From an uncultured Clostridia bacterium (lineage in GTDB: Bacteria > Bacillota > Clostridia > Oscillospirales > Ruminococcaceae): 64,000 nucleotides of DNA. A model generated the notes under the pieces. That model ran no database searches. It was not told where the DNA came from and saw nothing but the letters and a program-made list of their open reading frames with translations. The position numbers and the translations under genes are program-made. The stretch covers positions 186,001 through 250,000 of the forward strand of contig CANQCK010000001.1 of NCBI GenBank assembly GCA_947589185.1. The letters run 5' to 3'. Shown here piece by piece: positions 50,980-59,658 of this stretch (within the stretch, counting starts at the first letter, position 1; each line of letters begins with the position of its first letter).

Positions 50980-52110
50980 TCAGACTGATGCCCCTTTGCC
51001 GATAAACATAGGATAATCGTCAGATGAAATAAGCGTTCTGTCGTTTCCTATCGATACATTTTTGTCAGTGATAACGTTTTTGACCTCACTGCCGTCGCCG
51101 ATAATGGTATCCTGCATTAAAATCGCATTCTTAACAGTTACACCCTTTCCAACGTTTACTCCCCTGAACAGAACGGAATTCTCCACTGTTCCGTCAATTA
51201 CACAGCCGTCTGCTACAAGCGAATTTGCAACATAGCTGTTAAGTCCGTACTTTGAAGGAGCGTTATCTCTGACTTTAGTATAGATAGGGCGTCTTTGAGT
51301 AAAAAGCTCCCTGCAATTGTCTATATTAAGAAGATCCATATTTGCTTCAAAGTAGCTTTTCTCACTGTATATTTTTTTGAAATATCCCGAATATTCATAA
51401 GAAACTATTTTCAAATCATTCAGCTTGCTCTGAAGAATATCCCTTTCAAAGCTATATCTTCCCTGAGCAATGGCTGTCTGAACAAGATCGACTAAAAAGT
51501 TCTTTTTAAGAAGGAACATATTAAGACTAAGCGTACATACGCCGGTAAGATCATAGCCTATAAGCACGTCTTTTACATTATTATTAGAATCGACGGTAAA
51601 GACGGTACTTGATTTTACAATATCAGACTTATACTGTCCCGTGTGTGAAACACAGGTTATATCAGCACCGCTTTCAATATGAGCCGACAAAATCGGTCGG
51701 TAGTCTATATTTGCGACCACATCGCAGTCTGACATTAAAACATATTCAGCATGAACGCTTTTTATAAAGTTGAGCACTCCGTAAAGAGCCTCGAGTCTGC
51801 CGCGATAGAGCTTACTTTCAACATTGCTGAACGGAGGAAGCAGATATAATCCTCCTTTTTTTCTTGACAAATCCCACTCTCTGCCTGTTCCCAAGTGATC
51901 GAGAAGCGACTGATAGTTATACTTAGTTATAACTCCGACGGTTGAAATTCCGCTGTTTACAAAGTTAGAAAGCGGAAAATCAATCATTCTGTATCTTCCT
52001 CCGAAAAGTACAGAGCCCATCGTTCTCTCTTTCGTAAGATCCTTGACTGTGCTGTCGTGCATATTTGCAAAGACCAGTCCCAAAACCTTTCCCATATTAG
52101 AAGTTCCCAT
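50980..52110 (-). CDS. glgD: GlgD, regulatory paralogue of glucose-1-phosphate adenylyltransferase
   Basis: 376 residues resembling GlgC but with an altered N-terminal loop: GLVFANMHDSTVKDLT in place of the glycine-rich GGQGSRL, followed by normal FGGRYRMIDFPLSNFVNSG and a C-terminal beta-helix. In Firmicutes GlgD partners GlgC and modulates a heterotetramer, and is inactive or weakly active alone. 15 bases separate it from glgC, so one transcript. GAGGA lies nine bases before the first ATG. Confidence 0.94.
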   Translation of the reverse strand: MGTSNMGKVLGLVFANMHDSTVKDLTKERTMGSVLFGGRYRMIDFPLSNFVNSGISTVGVITKYNYQSLLDHLGTGREWDLSRKKGGLYLLPPFSNVESKLYRGRLEALYGVLNFIKSVHAEYVLMSDCDVVANIDYRPILSAHIESGADITCVSHTGQYKSDIVKSSTVFTVDSNNNVKDVLIGYDLTGVCTLSLNMFLLKKNFLVDLVQTAIAQGRYSFERDILQSKLNDLKIVSYEYSGYFKKIYSEKSYFEANMDLLNIDNCRELFTQRRPIYTKVRDNAPSKYGLNSYVANSLVADGCVIDGTVENSVLFRGVNVGKGVTVKNAILMQDTIIGDGSEVKNVITDKNVSIGNDRTLISSDDYPMFIGKGASV

Positions 52111-52125
52111 AAAAGTTCATCCTCT

Positions 52126-53334
52126 CTATATACTTTCCGAAATAATTTTCTTAGGTTCAACAACCGTTCCCTCAGATATCTTAATATCCTGACCTACTAC
52201 CGCAACGCCCCATTCATCTCTGTTAGGCATTTCCTCAGGTCTTCTGCCTATGTGAGCACCGCTGCATATTTCAGAATTTTCACCTACGATTGCGTATTCA
52301 ACCCTTGCCCCCGAACGAATTACCGCTCCCGGCATAATGATTGAATCTGTAACCACAGCGTCCTTTTCAATTATTACGCCGTCAGACAGCATTGAGAAAT
52401 CAACAGTACCGTCAATAACACAGCCTTCTGTCACCATTGAGTTCTGTATTTTCGCATCTTTTCCAATAACCTGCGGCGGAAGTCCCGGATTTCTCGAGTA
52501 GATCTTCCACGACGGATCGTACAAGTCAATCGGAATGTTCGGATTAATAAGGTCCATATTTGCCTCCCAAAGGCTGTCTATAGTCCCCACGTCTTTCCAG
52601 TAGCCGTCAAAGCGGTAAGCGTAGAGCTTCTGCTCATCACGCAAAAGTGCAGGGATTATATCCTTTCCGAAGTCTTTGGAGTTATTCTCCGATTTATCGT
52701 TCTCATTCTCTATGAGATATTTTTTCAGTATATCAAATGTGAAAATGTATATGCCCATTGAAGCCAGCGTACTCTTAGGCTCAGCCGGCTTTTCAACGAA
52801 ATCATATATCTGACCGTCATCATGTGCAAACATAATTCCGAAACGTGACGCCTCGTCTATAGGAACATTGATAACAGCAATGGTAGCCGCCGCGCCCTTT
52901 TCCTTATGGTAGCTGAGCATTTTGTCGTAATCCATCTTATAGATATGGTCGCCAGAGAGAATTATTACATACTCAGGATCATATCTCTCAATAAACGAAA
53001 GATTCTGATATATTGCGTTGGCGGTTCCCTGATACCAGTTCGCCCCTGATTTTGACTGATACGGTGCCAGAATATGAACTCCTCCGTGTATCCTGTCCAA
53101 ATCCCACGGCTGACCGTTACCGATATAATCGTTCATAACCAGCGGCTGATACTGCGTGAGAACGCCTACCGTATCAATTCCTGAATTTACGCAGTTTGAC
53201 AAAGGAAAGTCTATTATCCTGTACTTTCCCCCGAAAGGAACTGCCGGCTTTGCAACCTTCTGAGTCAGGGCGTAAAGTCTGCTTCCCTGACCGCCTGCCA
53301 ACAGCATTGCAACACATTCTTTTTTATTAAACAT
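52126..53334 (-). CDS. glgC: Glucose-1-phosphate adenylyltransferase, catalytic subunit
   Basis: Makes ADP-glucose, the committed step of glycogen synthesis. [17 protein letters not shown] contains the nucleotide loop, [20 protein letters not shown] the substrate-binding region, and GTADAIYQN-like [12 protein letters not shown] and [10 protein letters not shown] the catalytic Asp. A hexapeptide beta-helix forms the C-terminus. I prefer the ATG at 53334 ([10 protein letters not shown]), six bases after AGGTGA, over one two codons upstream. 402 residues. Confidence 0.95.
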   Translation of the reverse strand: MFNKKECVAMLLAGGQGSRLYALTQKVAKPAVPFGGKYRIIDFPLSNCVNSGIDTVGVLTQYQPLVMNDYIGNGQPWDLDRIHGGVHILAPYQSKSGANWYQGTANAIYQNLSFIERYDPEYVIILSGDHIYKMDYDKMLSYHKEKGAAATIAVINVPIDEASRFGIMFAHDDGQIYDFVEKPAEPKSTLASMGIYIFTFDILKKYLIENENDKSENNSKDFGKDIIPALLRDEQKLYAYRFDGYWKDVGTIDSLWEANMDLINPNIPIDLYDPSWKIYSRNPGLPPQVIGKDAKIQNSMVTEGCVIDGTVDFSMLSDGVIIEKDAVVTDSIIMPGAVIRSGARVEYAIVGENSEICSGAHIGRRPEEMPNRDEWGVAVVGQDIKISEGTVVEPKKIISESI

Positions 53335-53358
53335 ATACATTCACCTGCTTGTTTATTT

Positions 53359-55374
53359 TTATTTAATTTCTATTTTATCATTATTATCCGGCGTAACTGA
53401 TTTGTCTTCTTTGCTATTCTTTGATGACGATTTTGCCGTCTTAGCGGATCTCACTGTTTTGCCTGACTTTGCCGCAGATTTTCTCTGTGTTTTTCTTCGC
53501 TTGAAAAACATTACCGAAAACGGCGGTATTTTTATAGTTATCGACCTGTCAAAGCCGTGCATTTTCACAATAGAAGTTTTTACAGGCTTGTTCGTGATTG
53601 GACTGCCGTCAGGAGAGGTCGAGTTAAAAACCTCCTCATAAACTCCAGCCTTTGGCACGCCGAACATATAAACATCACGACCTACAGGAACGAAATTGCA
53701 TACAGCTATTATCTCATCGCCGCTTCTGTCAATTCGCCTGAATATTATAATGCTTTGCTTGTAGTCATCATTTGAGATCCAAGAAAAGCCTTCCCACGAA
53801 TAATCGACTTCCCAAAACGGTTTATTCTCTTTATAAAATCGGTTGAGATTTTTAACAAACTTCTGAAAATTTCTGTGATTTTCATAATCATCTATCATAA
53901 ACCATTCAAGACCGTTTTCATAGTCCCACTCTCTGAACTGTGCGAACTCGCTGCCCATAAAAAGCAGCTTCTTTCCGGGATGAGCAGTCATATACGCTAA
54001 AAATGCTCTCGCCTGAGCAAACTTCTGGTCGGTATCACCGAACATCTTATTTACAAGCGAACCCTTTCCGTGTACTACCTCGTCGTGGGAGATAGGCAGA
54101 ATAAAGTTCTCCGAAAACGCATAGAAAAATGAAAACGTCAGTGCATTGTGATGAAAAGCTCTGTTGATAGGGTCCTGAGACATATACATAAGCATATCGT
54201 TCATCCAGCCCATATTCCACTTAAAGTTAAAGCCTAAGCCTCCGTCGCTTACAGGCTTTGAAACCATCGGCCAAGCCGTTGACTCCTCTGCTATCATCAT
54301 TGCCTTCGGAAACTTCCTGAACACCTCAGTATTAAGCTCCTGCAAAAATTCAATAGCCTCAAGATTTTCATTTCCGCCGTTTTTATTAGGTATCCACTCG
54401 CCGTCACGCCTGTCGTAGTCAAGATACAGCATAGACGCCACAGCGTCAACTCTCAGTCCGTCTATATGGTACTTTTCAAGCCAATATACCGCATTAGATA
54501 TAAGAAAAGACTTTACCTCCGCTTTCCCGTAATCAAACACCTTTGTTCCCCACGAGTAATGCTCGCCCTTTCTCGGGTCTGAATACTCATAACAAGGCTC
54601 GCCGTCCCATTCATACAAGCCGGCTTCGTCCTTCGGGAAATGTGCAGGAACCCAGTCGAGAATCACGCCTATATCCGCATTGTGAAACATATCTATCATC
54701 TTCATAAAGTCTTCGGGCGTTCCGAAACGTGAGGTAGGTGCATAATATCCTATACATTGATAACCCCATGAACCGTCAAATGGGTATTCGGCAAGCGGCA
54801 TAAACTCTATATGCGTATATCCCATATCGGTAATATAGGGGATTATTTCCTCGGCAAACTTTGTGTAAGACAGGAAATTACCGTCTTCGTACTTCCGCCA
54901 CGAACCCAAATTAACTTCATAGATATTAATGGGAGAATTTAATATATCCGTTTCATCGGTCTTTTTCTTCCAAACACTGTCCGTCCAATTAAAGCTGTCT
55001 ATATCATAAATTTTTGTTGCCGTTGCCGGAGCAGTTTCCATATGCTTTCCGAAAGGGTCAGCTTTCATAATTTTGTTACCCGAATGTGTTGTAACACAGT
55101 ATTTATAGACGTCATAAATATTTAACCCTGAAATAAAAGTCTCCCAAACTTCGGAATCAGCGATCCTTTCCATAGTATTTTTTGTATCGTCCCATGAATT
55201 GAAGTCCCCTACAACCGATACAGCTATGGCGTGAGGAGCCCACACCCTGAAATAATATCCGATTTCTCCGTTCTTTTCACCCTTTACCGAGCCGAAAAAC
55301 TTGTATGCTTCATAATTTCTTCCCTCATGGAAGAAATGCAGTGGTGCTTTATAGCTTTCAGGAATTATGTCCAT
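53359..55374 (-). CDS. glgB: 1,4-alpha-glucan branching enzyme
   Basis: GH13 branching enzyme introducing alpha-1,6 links. From the ATG at 55374 (MDIIPESYKAPLHFFHEG) it has 671 residues: CBM48-type N-domain (YFRVWAPHAIAVSVVGDFN), catalytic barrel with GLRVDAVASMLY (nucleophile region), MIAEESTAWP (acid/base) and PISHDEVVHGKGS, and an all-beta C-domain. The last 40 residues are a Ser/Lys-rich tail not typical of the family. A GTG four codons upstream is part of the hairpin leader and not used here. First gene of glgBCD. Confidence 0.95.
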   Translation of the reverse strand: MDIIPESYKAPLHFFHEGRNYEAYKFFGSVKGEKNGEIGYYFRVWAPHAIAVSVVGDFNSWDDTKNTMERIADSEVWETFISGLNIYDVYKYCVTTHSGNKIMKADPFGKHMETAPATATKIYDIDSFNWTDSVWKKKTDETDILNSPINIYEVNLGSWRKYEDGNFLSYTKFAEEIIPYITDMGYTHIEFMPLAEYPFDGSWGYQCIGYYAPTSRFGTPEDFMKMIDMFHNADIGVILDWVPAHFPKDEAGLYEWDGEPCYEYSDPRKGEHYSWGTKVFDYGKAEVKSFLISNAVYWLEKYHIDGLRVDAVASMLYLDYDRRDGEWIPNKNGGNENLEAIEFLQELNTEVFRKFPKAMMIAEESTAWPMVSKPVSDGGLGFNFKWNMGWMNDMLMYMSQDPINRAFHHNALTFSFFYAFSENFILPISHDEVVHGKGSLVNKMFGDTDQKFAQARAFLAYMTAHPGKKLLFMGSEFAQFREWDYENGLEWFMIDDYENHRNFQKFVKNLNRFYKENKPFWEVDYSWEGFSWISNDDYKQSIIIFRRIDRSGDEIIAVCNFVPVGRDVYMFGVPKAGVYEEVFNSTSPDGSPITNKPVKTSIVKMHGFDRSITIKIPPFSVMFFKRRKTQRKSAAKSGKTVRSAKTAKSSSKNSKEDKSVTPDNNDKIEIK

Positions 55375-55410
55375 ATTATAATACACCTTTGAAAAACAAA
55401 GGACTCCTTT
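55375..55410 (-). promoter_or_regulatory. SD-hairpin-start leader of glgB
   Basis: Minus strand: AAAGGAG (55410-55404), one base, perfect hairpin CCTTTG-TTTTT-CAAAGG (55402-55386), eleven bases, ATG 55374. CCUUU can pair instead with the upstream AAAGG (three-base loop), which would hide that Shine-Dalgarno. Confidence 0.62.
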
Positions 55411-55412
55411 CA

Positions 55413-55478
55413 GTAGTTAGAGATTAGAAATTAGAAATTAGAGATAAATATTCTAACTTCCTTTTTCTAACCTATATA
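55413..55478. repeat. TTAGAAATTAGAGA-type tandem tract
   Basis: GTTAGAGATTAGAAATTAG, AAATTAGAGATAAATATTC and TAACTTCCTTTTTCTAACC, upstream of glgB. The same short-period family occurs at 14.7 and 31.0 kb. Confidence 0.5.
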
Positions 55479-55607
55479 TTACACCTTTCTGGCTTTTTTT
55501 TCAATAGTTTTTGTATTAATTTTAGAATTCTTACAGAAAATATTATACTTTTTTGTGCAAAATTACTATAGTAATGTAATAAAAAATACGCTTTTGAAGT
55601 CAAATTA

Positions 55608-57884
55608 CTAATTCTTACCTATTTTGCTGCAAATAACGGTTATATCATCAGACTTTAATGTTATATTATTCTCCGCAGAAAACTCGCCTATTCTCTTAGA
55701 AATTTCATCGGGAGTCATCCTTGCGACCTCTCTCCTGTTTTTAAAAACGTTCCTTACTGATTTTTCGCTTACGCCGTCGCTGCAAACTATCACCAAATCA
55801 TTTTTAAACAACTTATTTCTTATCTGATTAACGCTTGTTTCAGAAAGTATTCCCAATGGAAATGCATAGCTTTCGATCTTTTGCAGCTGACCGTCTCTGT
55901 AAATATAACTCGGTCCTGCTCCCGCTTTAAGAATGTTCAAATATCCTCCGCATAAATCAAACTTTACCAAATCAAGTGTGGCAAAGGATTCCTCCCAACA
56001 CTTTACCTGCAATACCGAGTTTAACAGTTTAACGGCTGTTTCATCAGACACGCCTGCTGTTAAAAGCCGTGCTGTGAGATTTACTGTAAACATTGAATCA
56101 AGTCTTGCTCTATTGCCCGTACCCATACCGTCTGAAAGAATTATATAGCTTTCGGTATTGTTTATGGTGAGTTTCTCATAGTAGTCTCCCGAGTGTTGGT
56201 TAGGCTCGCCCGACGTCTGATAAAACCCCTGAGACAGCGAATAAACCGGGCGTTCAGAGTATTCAAGTCTTGTGGTGTCGCCTATAGTAACCTTTCTCGG
56301 CATTTCAAGTTCACAGCCTATTATGTCGCTCAGCTCTACTGTAAGTCTTACTGCGTCTATATGCGACTTTGAACTATAGAATATTTCAGCCCTTAACATT
56401 TTTCGATCATCAACATAAATGCAGGCACGCTGGTTTTCACCGCCAAGACGCCTTACAAGTTCACTCGCCCTTGACGAAAGTCCAACATCAACATTTGTAA
56501 GCTTTGAAACATCCTGTGAAATATCATCCAGAACGTTGCCCATTGTTTCAAGCTGGGTCGAGAGAAATTCACGCATTTCTTTGAGCTTTCTGGACGAACT
56601 CTGCTCAAACAGCATATTCGTATACATTAGATTATATGTATTTGCTAAAAACTCTTTTCTTATACATTCGGGAAGCTTTTTTGCTATATCCTCTTCACAT
56701 AATTTTTCTAAACACGCTATCTTTCTCTGCAACTGTGTAAACACACTTTTAGTTTCGCTTTCTTTTCTCTGCCAGCAGATAGCGTTCATCGGACATTCTC
56801 TGCAAACGCTGTCCTTTACCAGTCTGCCAAGCTGAGTGGGAGTGACCTTTTTCTCCATTGCCTCCGTGACGGTTGAAATTTGATTTTTCACATCTGTCAA
56901 AGCGTTTGACGCAAATGACAGCTTTGATGAGACGCTTTTATTTGAGATTTCAGTTGCCTTATTCGTTCCGCTGACCAGCTTTAACGCACCCGCTATCTTT
57001 CCCTCCGGAATGGCAAGATATATAACGGCACCTGCAATCAGATCGGCAAACAGCTTAAACGTATCGGGATTCATTCCGATAGTAACCAAAGAAACAAGAG
57101 ATACCGCAATAAACACAATTATAATGGCAGCTATCCCAAACGACGCAAACGCTCCGCATATAAGTCCTGATGTCGCAAGCAAAAGCGTATTTTTAGCAAG
57201 CTCAGGAGCACACAGTATAACTCCGCAGGTGGCCAGTGCACCGCAGACTGCTCCGCCTATATGCTTATATCTGTTCACAGCAAAAAGCATTATTACTACA
57301 CCAAAGGCACGTCCCAGATTTATTCCCAAAATGGATACAGAACTAAGTGTTGCTACAAGCATTACATATAGTATACTCAATCCCACTCCGTTTAATCCTT
57401 TAATACTTATCGTGCCTGTTTTTTTGAAATTTTCATAGCAGTACTTTGAAAAATACACAAGGAAGAAGCAGAGCATTGCTGCAAACACTCTGTAAACTGT
57501 AACCTCAAACCTTGTCGGCATTATAAGACTTATCATAGCTCCGTAAAACAGCGTTACCGCTCCTGCCATAACAGATAACGAAAACGTCGAATTATTATAA
57601 TTATGCGGAAAAACTAATGTCTTTAATAAAATTATTGTTGCCATCGAACATATACCGGGGATCCCCTCAATTATATTCCCGTTTATGACATATGAAAGCA
57701 CTGACGCTATAAATGCCGGAATTGAACTGAAACCCGATATTGATACAATTACTATATTCACCGGCGAATTAAAACCCAATATGTTCCCCTTGCTCGATAT
57801 GTAACCTAATACCATTGCAAGTCCCATAAGAGAAAAGCTTTTTATCTTTTCCTCGTTCTTTTCTAAAACCTGAAAATTCAACAT
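55608..57884 (-). CDS. spoIIE: Stage II sporulation protein E (PP2C phosphatase)
   Basis: Membrane phosphatase that dephosphorylates SpoIIAA-P and releases sigma-F in the forespore, also linked to polar septation. 758 residues: about ten membrane helices in residues 20-310, a central FtsZ-interaction region with the conserved cysteine cluster CRECPMNAICWQ, and the C-terminal PP2C domain (YIILSDGMGTGNRARLDS, VIVCSDGVSE). A sequence TGTCGCA at 57979 has one mismatch to a Spo0A box. Its presence implies the organism can sporulate, or descends from sporulators. Confidence 0.95.
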   Translation of the reverse strand: MLNFQVLEKNEEKIKSFSLMGLAMVLGYISSKGNILGFNSPVNIVIVSISGFSSIPAFIASVLSYVINGNIIEGIPGICSMATIILLKTLVFPHNYNNSTFSLSVMAGAVTLFYGAMISLIMPTRFEVTVYRVFAAMLCFFLVYFSKYCYENFKKTGTISIKGLNGVGLSILYVMLVATLSSVSILGINLGRAFGVVIMLFAVNRYKHIGGAVCGALATCGVILCAPELAKNTLLLATSGLICGAFASFGIAAIIIVFIAVSLVSLVTIGMNPDTFKLFADLIAGAVIYLAIPEGKIAGALKLVSGTNKATEISNKSVSSKLSFASNALTDVKNQISTVTEAMEKKVTPTQLGRLVKDSVCRECPMNAICWQRKESETKSVFTQLQRKIACLEKLCEEDIAKKLPECIRKEFLANTYNLMYTNMLFEQSSSRKLKEMREFLSTQLETMGNVLDDISQDVSKLTNVDVGLSSRASELVRRLGGENQRACIYVDDRKMLRAEIFYSSKSHIDAVRLTVELSDIIGCELEMPRKVTIGDTTRLEYSERPVYSLSQGFYQTSGEPNQHSGDYYEKLTINNTESYIILSDGMGTGNRARLDSMFTVNLTARLLTAGVSDETAVKLLNSVLQVKCWEESFATLDLVKFDLCGGYLNILKAGAGPSYIYRDGQLQKIESYAFPLGILSETSVNQIRNKLFKNDLVIVCSDGVSEKSVRNVFKNRREVARMTPDEISKRIGEFSAENNITLKSDDITVICSKIGKN

Positions 57885-58054
57885 CCTATCACCATTTGTA
57901 CTCCGAAATTTCTACACATATTCTTACACATTAAATAAAGTAGATATTTCAATATTACAATGTACAGGACAGAAAAAATGTCGCAAACAGCGTATTACAA
58001 TAGGTTATAATTTGTGACATGATATATAAAAAAATACTTATGCAGATAACAGAA

Positions 58055-58088
58055 AAGCGTCCGGATGACTTTATCTCTCCGAACGCTT
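58055..58088 (-). terminator. Intrinsic terminator after the sulfotransferase-like gene
   Basis: Minus strand AAGCGTTCGGA pairs with TCCGGACGCTT (one G-U pair) around a 12-base loop and is followed by TTTTCTG. It begins five bases after the stop of the next gene. Confidence 0.75.
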
Positions 58089-58092
58089 AATA

Positions 58093-59529
58093 TTACTTCT
58101 TAAATTTATCTTTGATGATCGACAGCGGGTGCTTGATCTTATAAACAACTCTCTCTATAGTATTTTTCAATTCCTCGTTATTCTTTTTAAGCACATCATT
58201 AGTCCTTTTAAGTTCATCATTTGCTCTTCTCAGCACAAAAATATCGTTCTTCAGACTAAGTATCTGAGCGTTCATTGATTTTACCTTATCACGAAGAATC
58301 CTAGACTTATTGCTCTCATCTCTAATATCTTTCATCTCTTTTTTATACTCGAGTATCTGCTCGCCTACTCTGGAAATACCTTTTATTATTTCCTTACTGT
58401 CGGCGGTCTCTGTATCAGCCATATCATTCAGAAACATCTCTAAAGATTTCTCTTTGTTTTCCTTTTCACGCTTAAGCTGGACCTTTAAATCGTCAATTTC
58501 CTCTTTTTGAACTACTGCAATCATTCCGAAAAACCGAATTATATCTTCGTGCATAAAATCATTCTGCGGAGTCCATCTGACTGACGCTCTGGTTTTATGT
58601 GAGAAAAGCTCATCGCTTTCAAGACCAAGATACTCCCTTGCAATAGCTGCGTTACCCTCAGCGTATTTTTTCATAAATCTGTCTGATTCTTCTTCGGTAA
58701 GCATCTCGAAAACATTATCAGGACTCTTTACACTTTCACATTTTTCCGAAATTTTTCTCAAAAAAGAACGTGTAGAATCCTTGTCTGAAAGAATTGTATT
58801 GATTACTCTCCTTATCTCCTGACTGTTCGCAGTCAAAGAAGGATTAGTCTCTTCTGTTACAACCTGAAATTCGTCAGTGTATTCCAAACCCACTGCGTCA
58901 AGAAAATCTGAATATATAGTTCCGCCGTTTCCTAAAAAACGCTTTCTCTCAAAAATCCTGACTATTATATTCTTCCTGCCGATAATCTCCGCTATTTTTT
59001 CCAAAAGCCTGTAATAATCAAGTGCTACGCCTCTCGGTTGATACATAAATGTATCCCATTTTACTGCTGCATAAGTATTCCAGCCCTCTTTTATCTGCTG
59101 GCTCAGCCACGAGTTTGCAAAGTCATCCTGCCTTCTTAAATAAACTATGACCTTGATCTGATAATTGTTTTGCTCAGCGTCTGACTGCAACTTCTCCCAG
59201 AAATCAAACTTGCTTCCGACAGATGAATGCCAGATATTTTCATCAGACAAAATCACATTGCCGAACTTCTCTAGGTCATTATGAATCATATACAAGCCCT
59301 TGTTCCAAAGAGCTTCTTCCCTATCAAAATCCTCCTGACCGTCAGCATCTGAAAGTCTGCCTACCAGAAAATGTCCGTTGCGGCGTATTTCTACCAAAGG
59401 ATACTTGAAATCTAAAATCGGATAGCTGAATCCCTTTTTATTCAGTATTTCCTGATTTCCCATACAGAATTTCTGTATAGAGGTCGTTGCTGTCTTAGGA
59501 GTTCCTATATGCAGATACAATGTTGACAT
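58093..59529 (-). CDS. Sulfotransferase-like P-loop protein with C-terminal coiled coil
   Basis: 478 residues. The N-terminus MSTLYLHIGTPKTATTSIQK is the PAPS 5'-phosphosulfate loop of sulfotransferases, and LYMIHNDLEKFGNVILSDEN plus VIVYLRRQDDFANSWLSQQ resemble the 3'-phosphate-binding Arg/Ser region. After about residue 345 the protein is a long charged coiled coil ending in a basic KIKHPLSIIKDKFKK. No signal peptide. It follows cysNC, which makes PAPS, so PAPS-dependent sulfation of a surface glycan or other acceptor is likely; the acceptor is unknown. Confidence 0.78.
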   Translation of the reverse strand: MSTLYLHIGTPKTATTSIQKFCMGNQEILNKKGFSYPILDFKYPLVEIRRNGHFLVGRLSDADGQEDFDREEALWNKGLYMIHNDLEKFGNVILSDENIWHSSVGSKFDFWEKLQSDAEQNNYQIKVIVYLRRQDDFANSWLSQQIKEGWNTYAAVKWDTFMYQPRGVALDYYRLLEKIAEIIGRKNIIVRIFERKRFLGNGGTIYSDFLDAVGLEYTDEFQVVTEETNPSLTANSQEIRRVINTILSDKDSTRSFLRKISEKCESVKSPDNVFEMLTEEESDRFMKKYAEGNAAIAREYLGLESDELFSHKTRASVRWTPQNDFMHEDIIRFFGMIAVVQKEEIDDLKVQLKREKENKEKSLEMFLNDMADTETADSKEIIKGISRVGEQILEYKKEMKDIRDESNKSRILRDKVKSMNAQILSLKNDIFVLRRANDELKRTNDVLKKNNEELKNTIERVVYKIKHPLSIIKDKFKK

Positions 59530-59574
59530 TTATTATTTACTCCTTCTTTTGTTTTAGAAACAAGAAATAAAGAT

Positions 59575-59625
59575 AAGTGTGAAAATCCTGCCTCTTGCTA
59601 CTTGCCTCTTATCACTTAGTGTTAA
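59575..59625. repeat. TTGCCTCTTG-type tract
   Basis: CCTGCCTCTTGCTACTTGCC and TCTTATCACTTAG lie between the sulfotransferase-like gene and cysNC. Confidence 0.4.
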
Positions 59626-59658
59626 AAGAAAACATTGCATTTAAGTCTAAATCCAATG

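Noticed and set aside
57979..57985. Spo0A box upstream of spoIIE
   Set aside because: TGTCGCA has one mismatch to the consensus and is single; it is mentioned under spoIIE but not called as a site.
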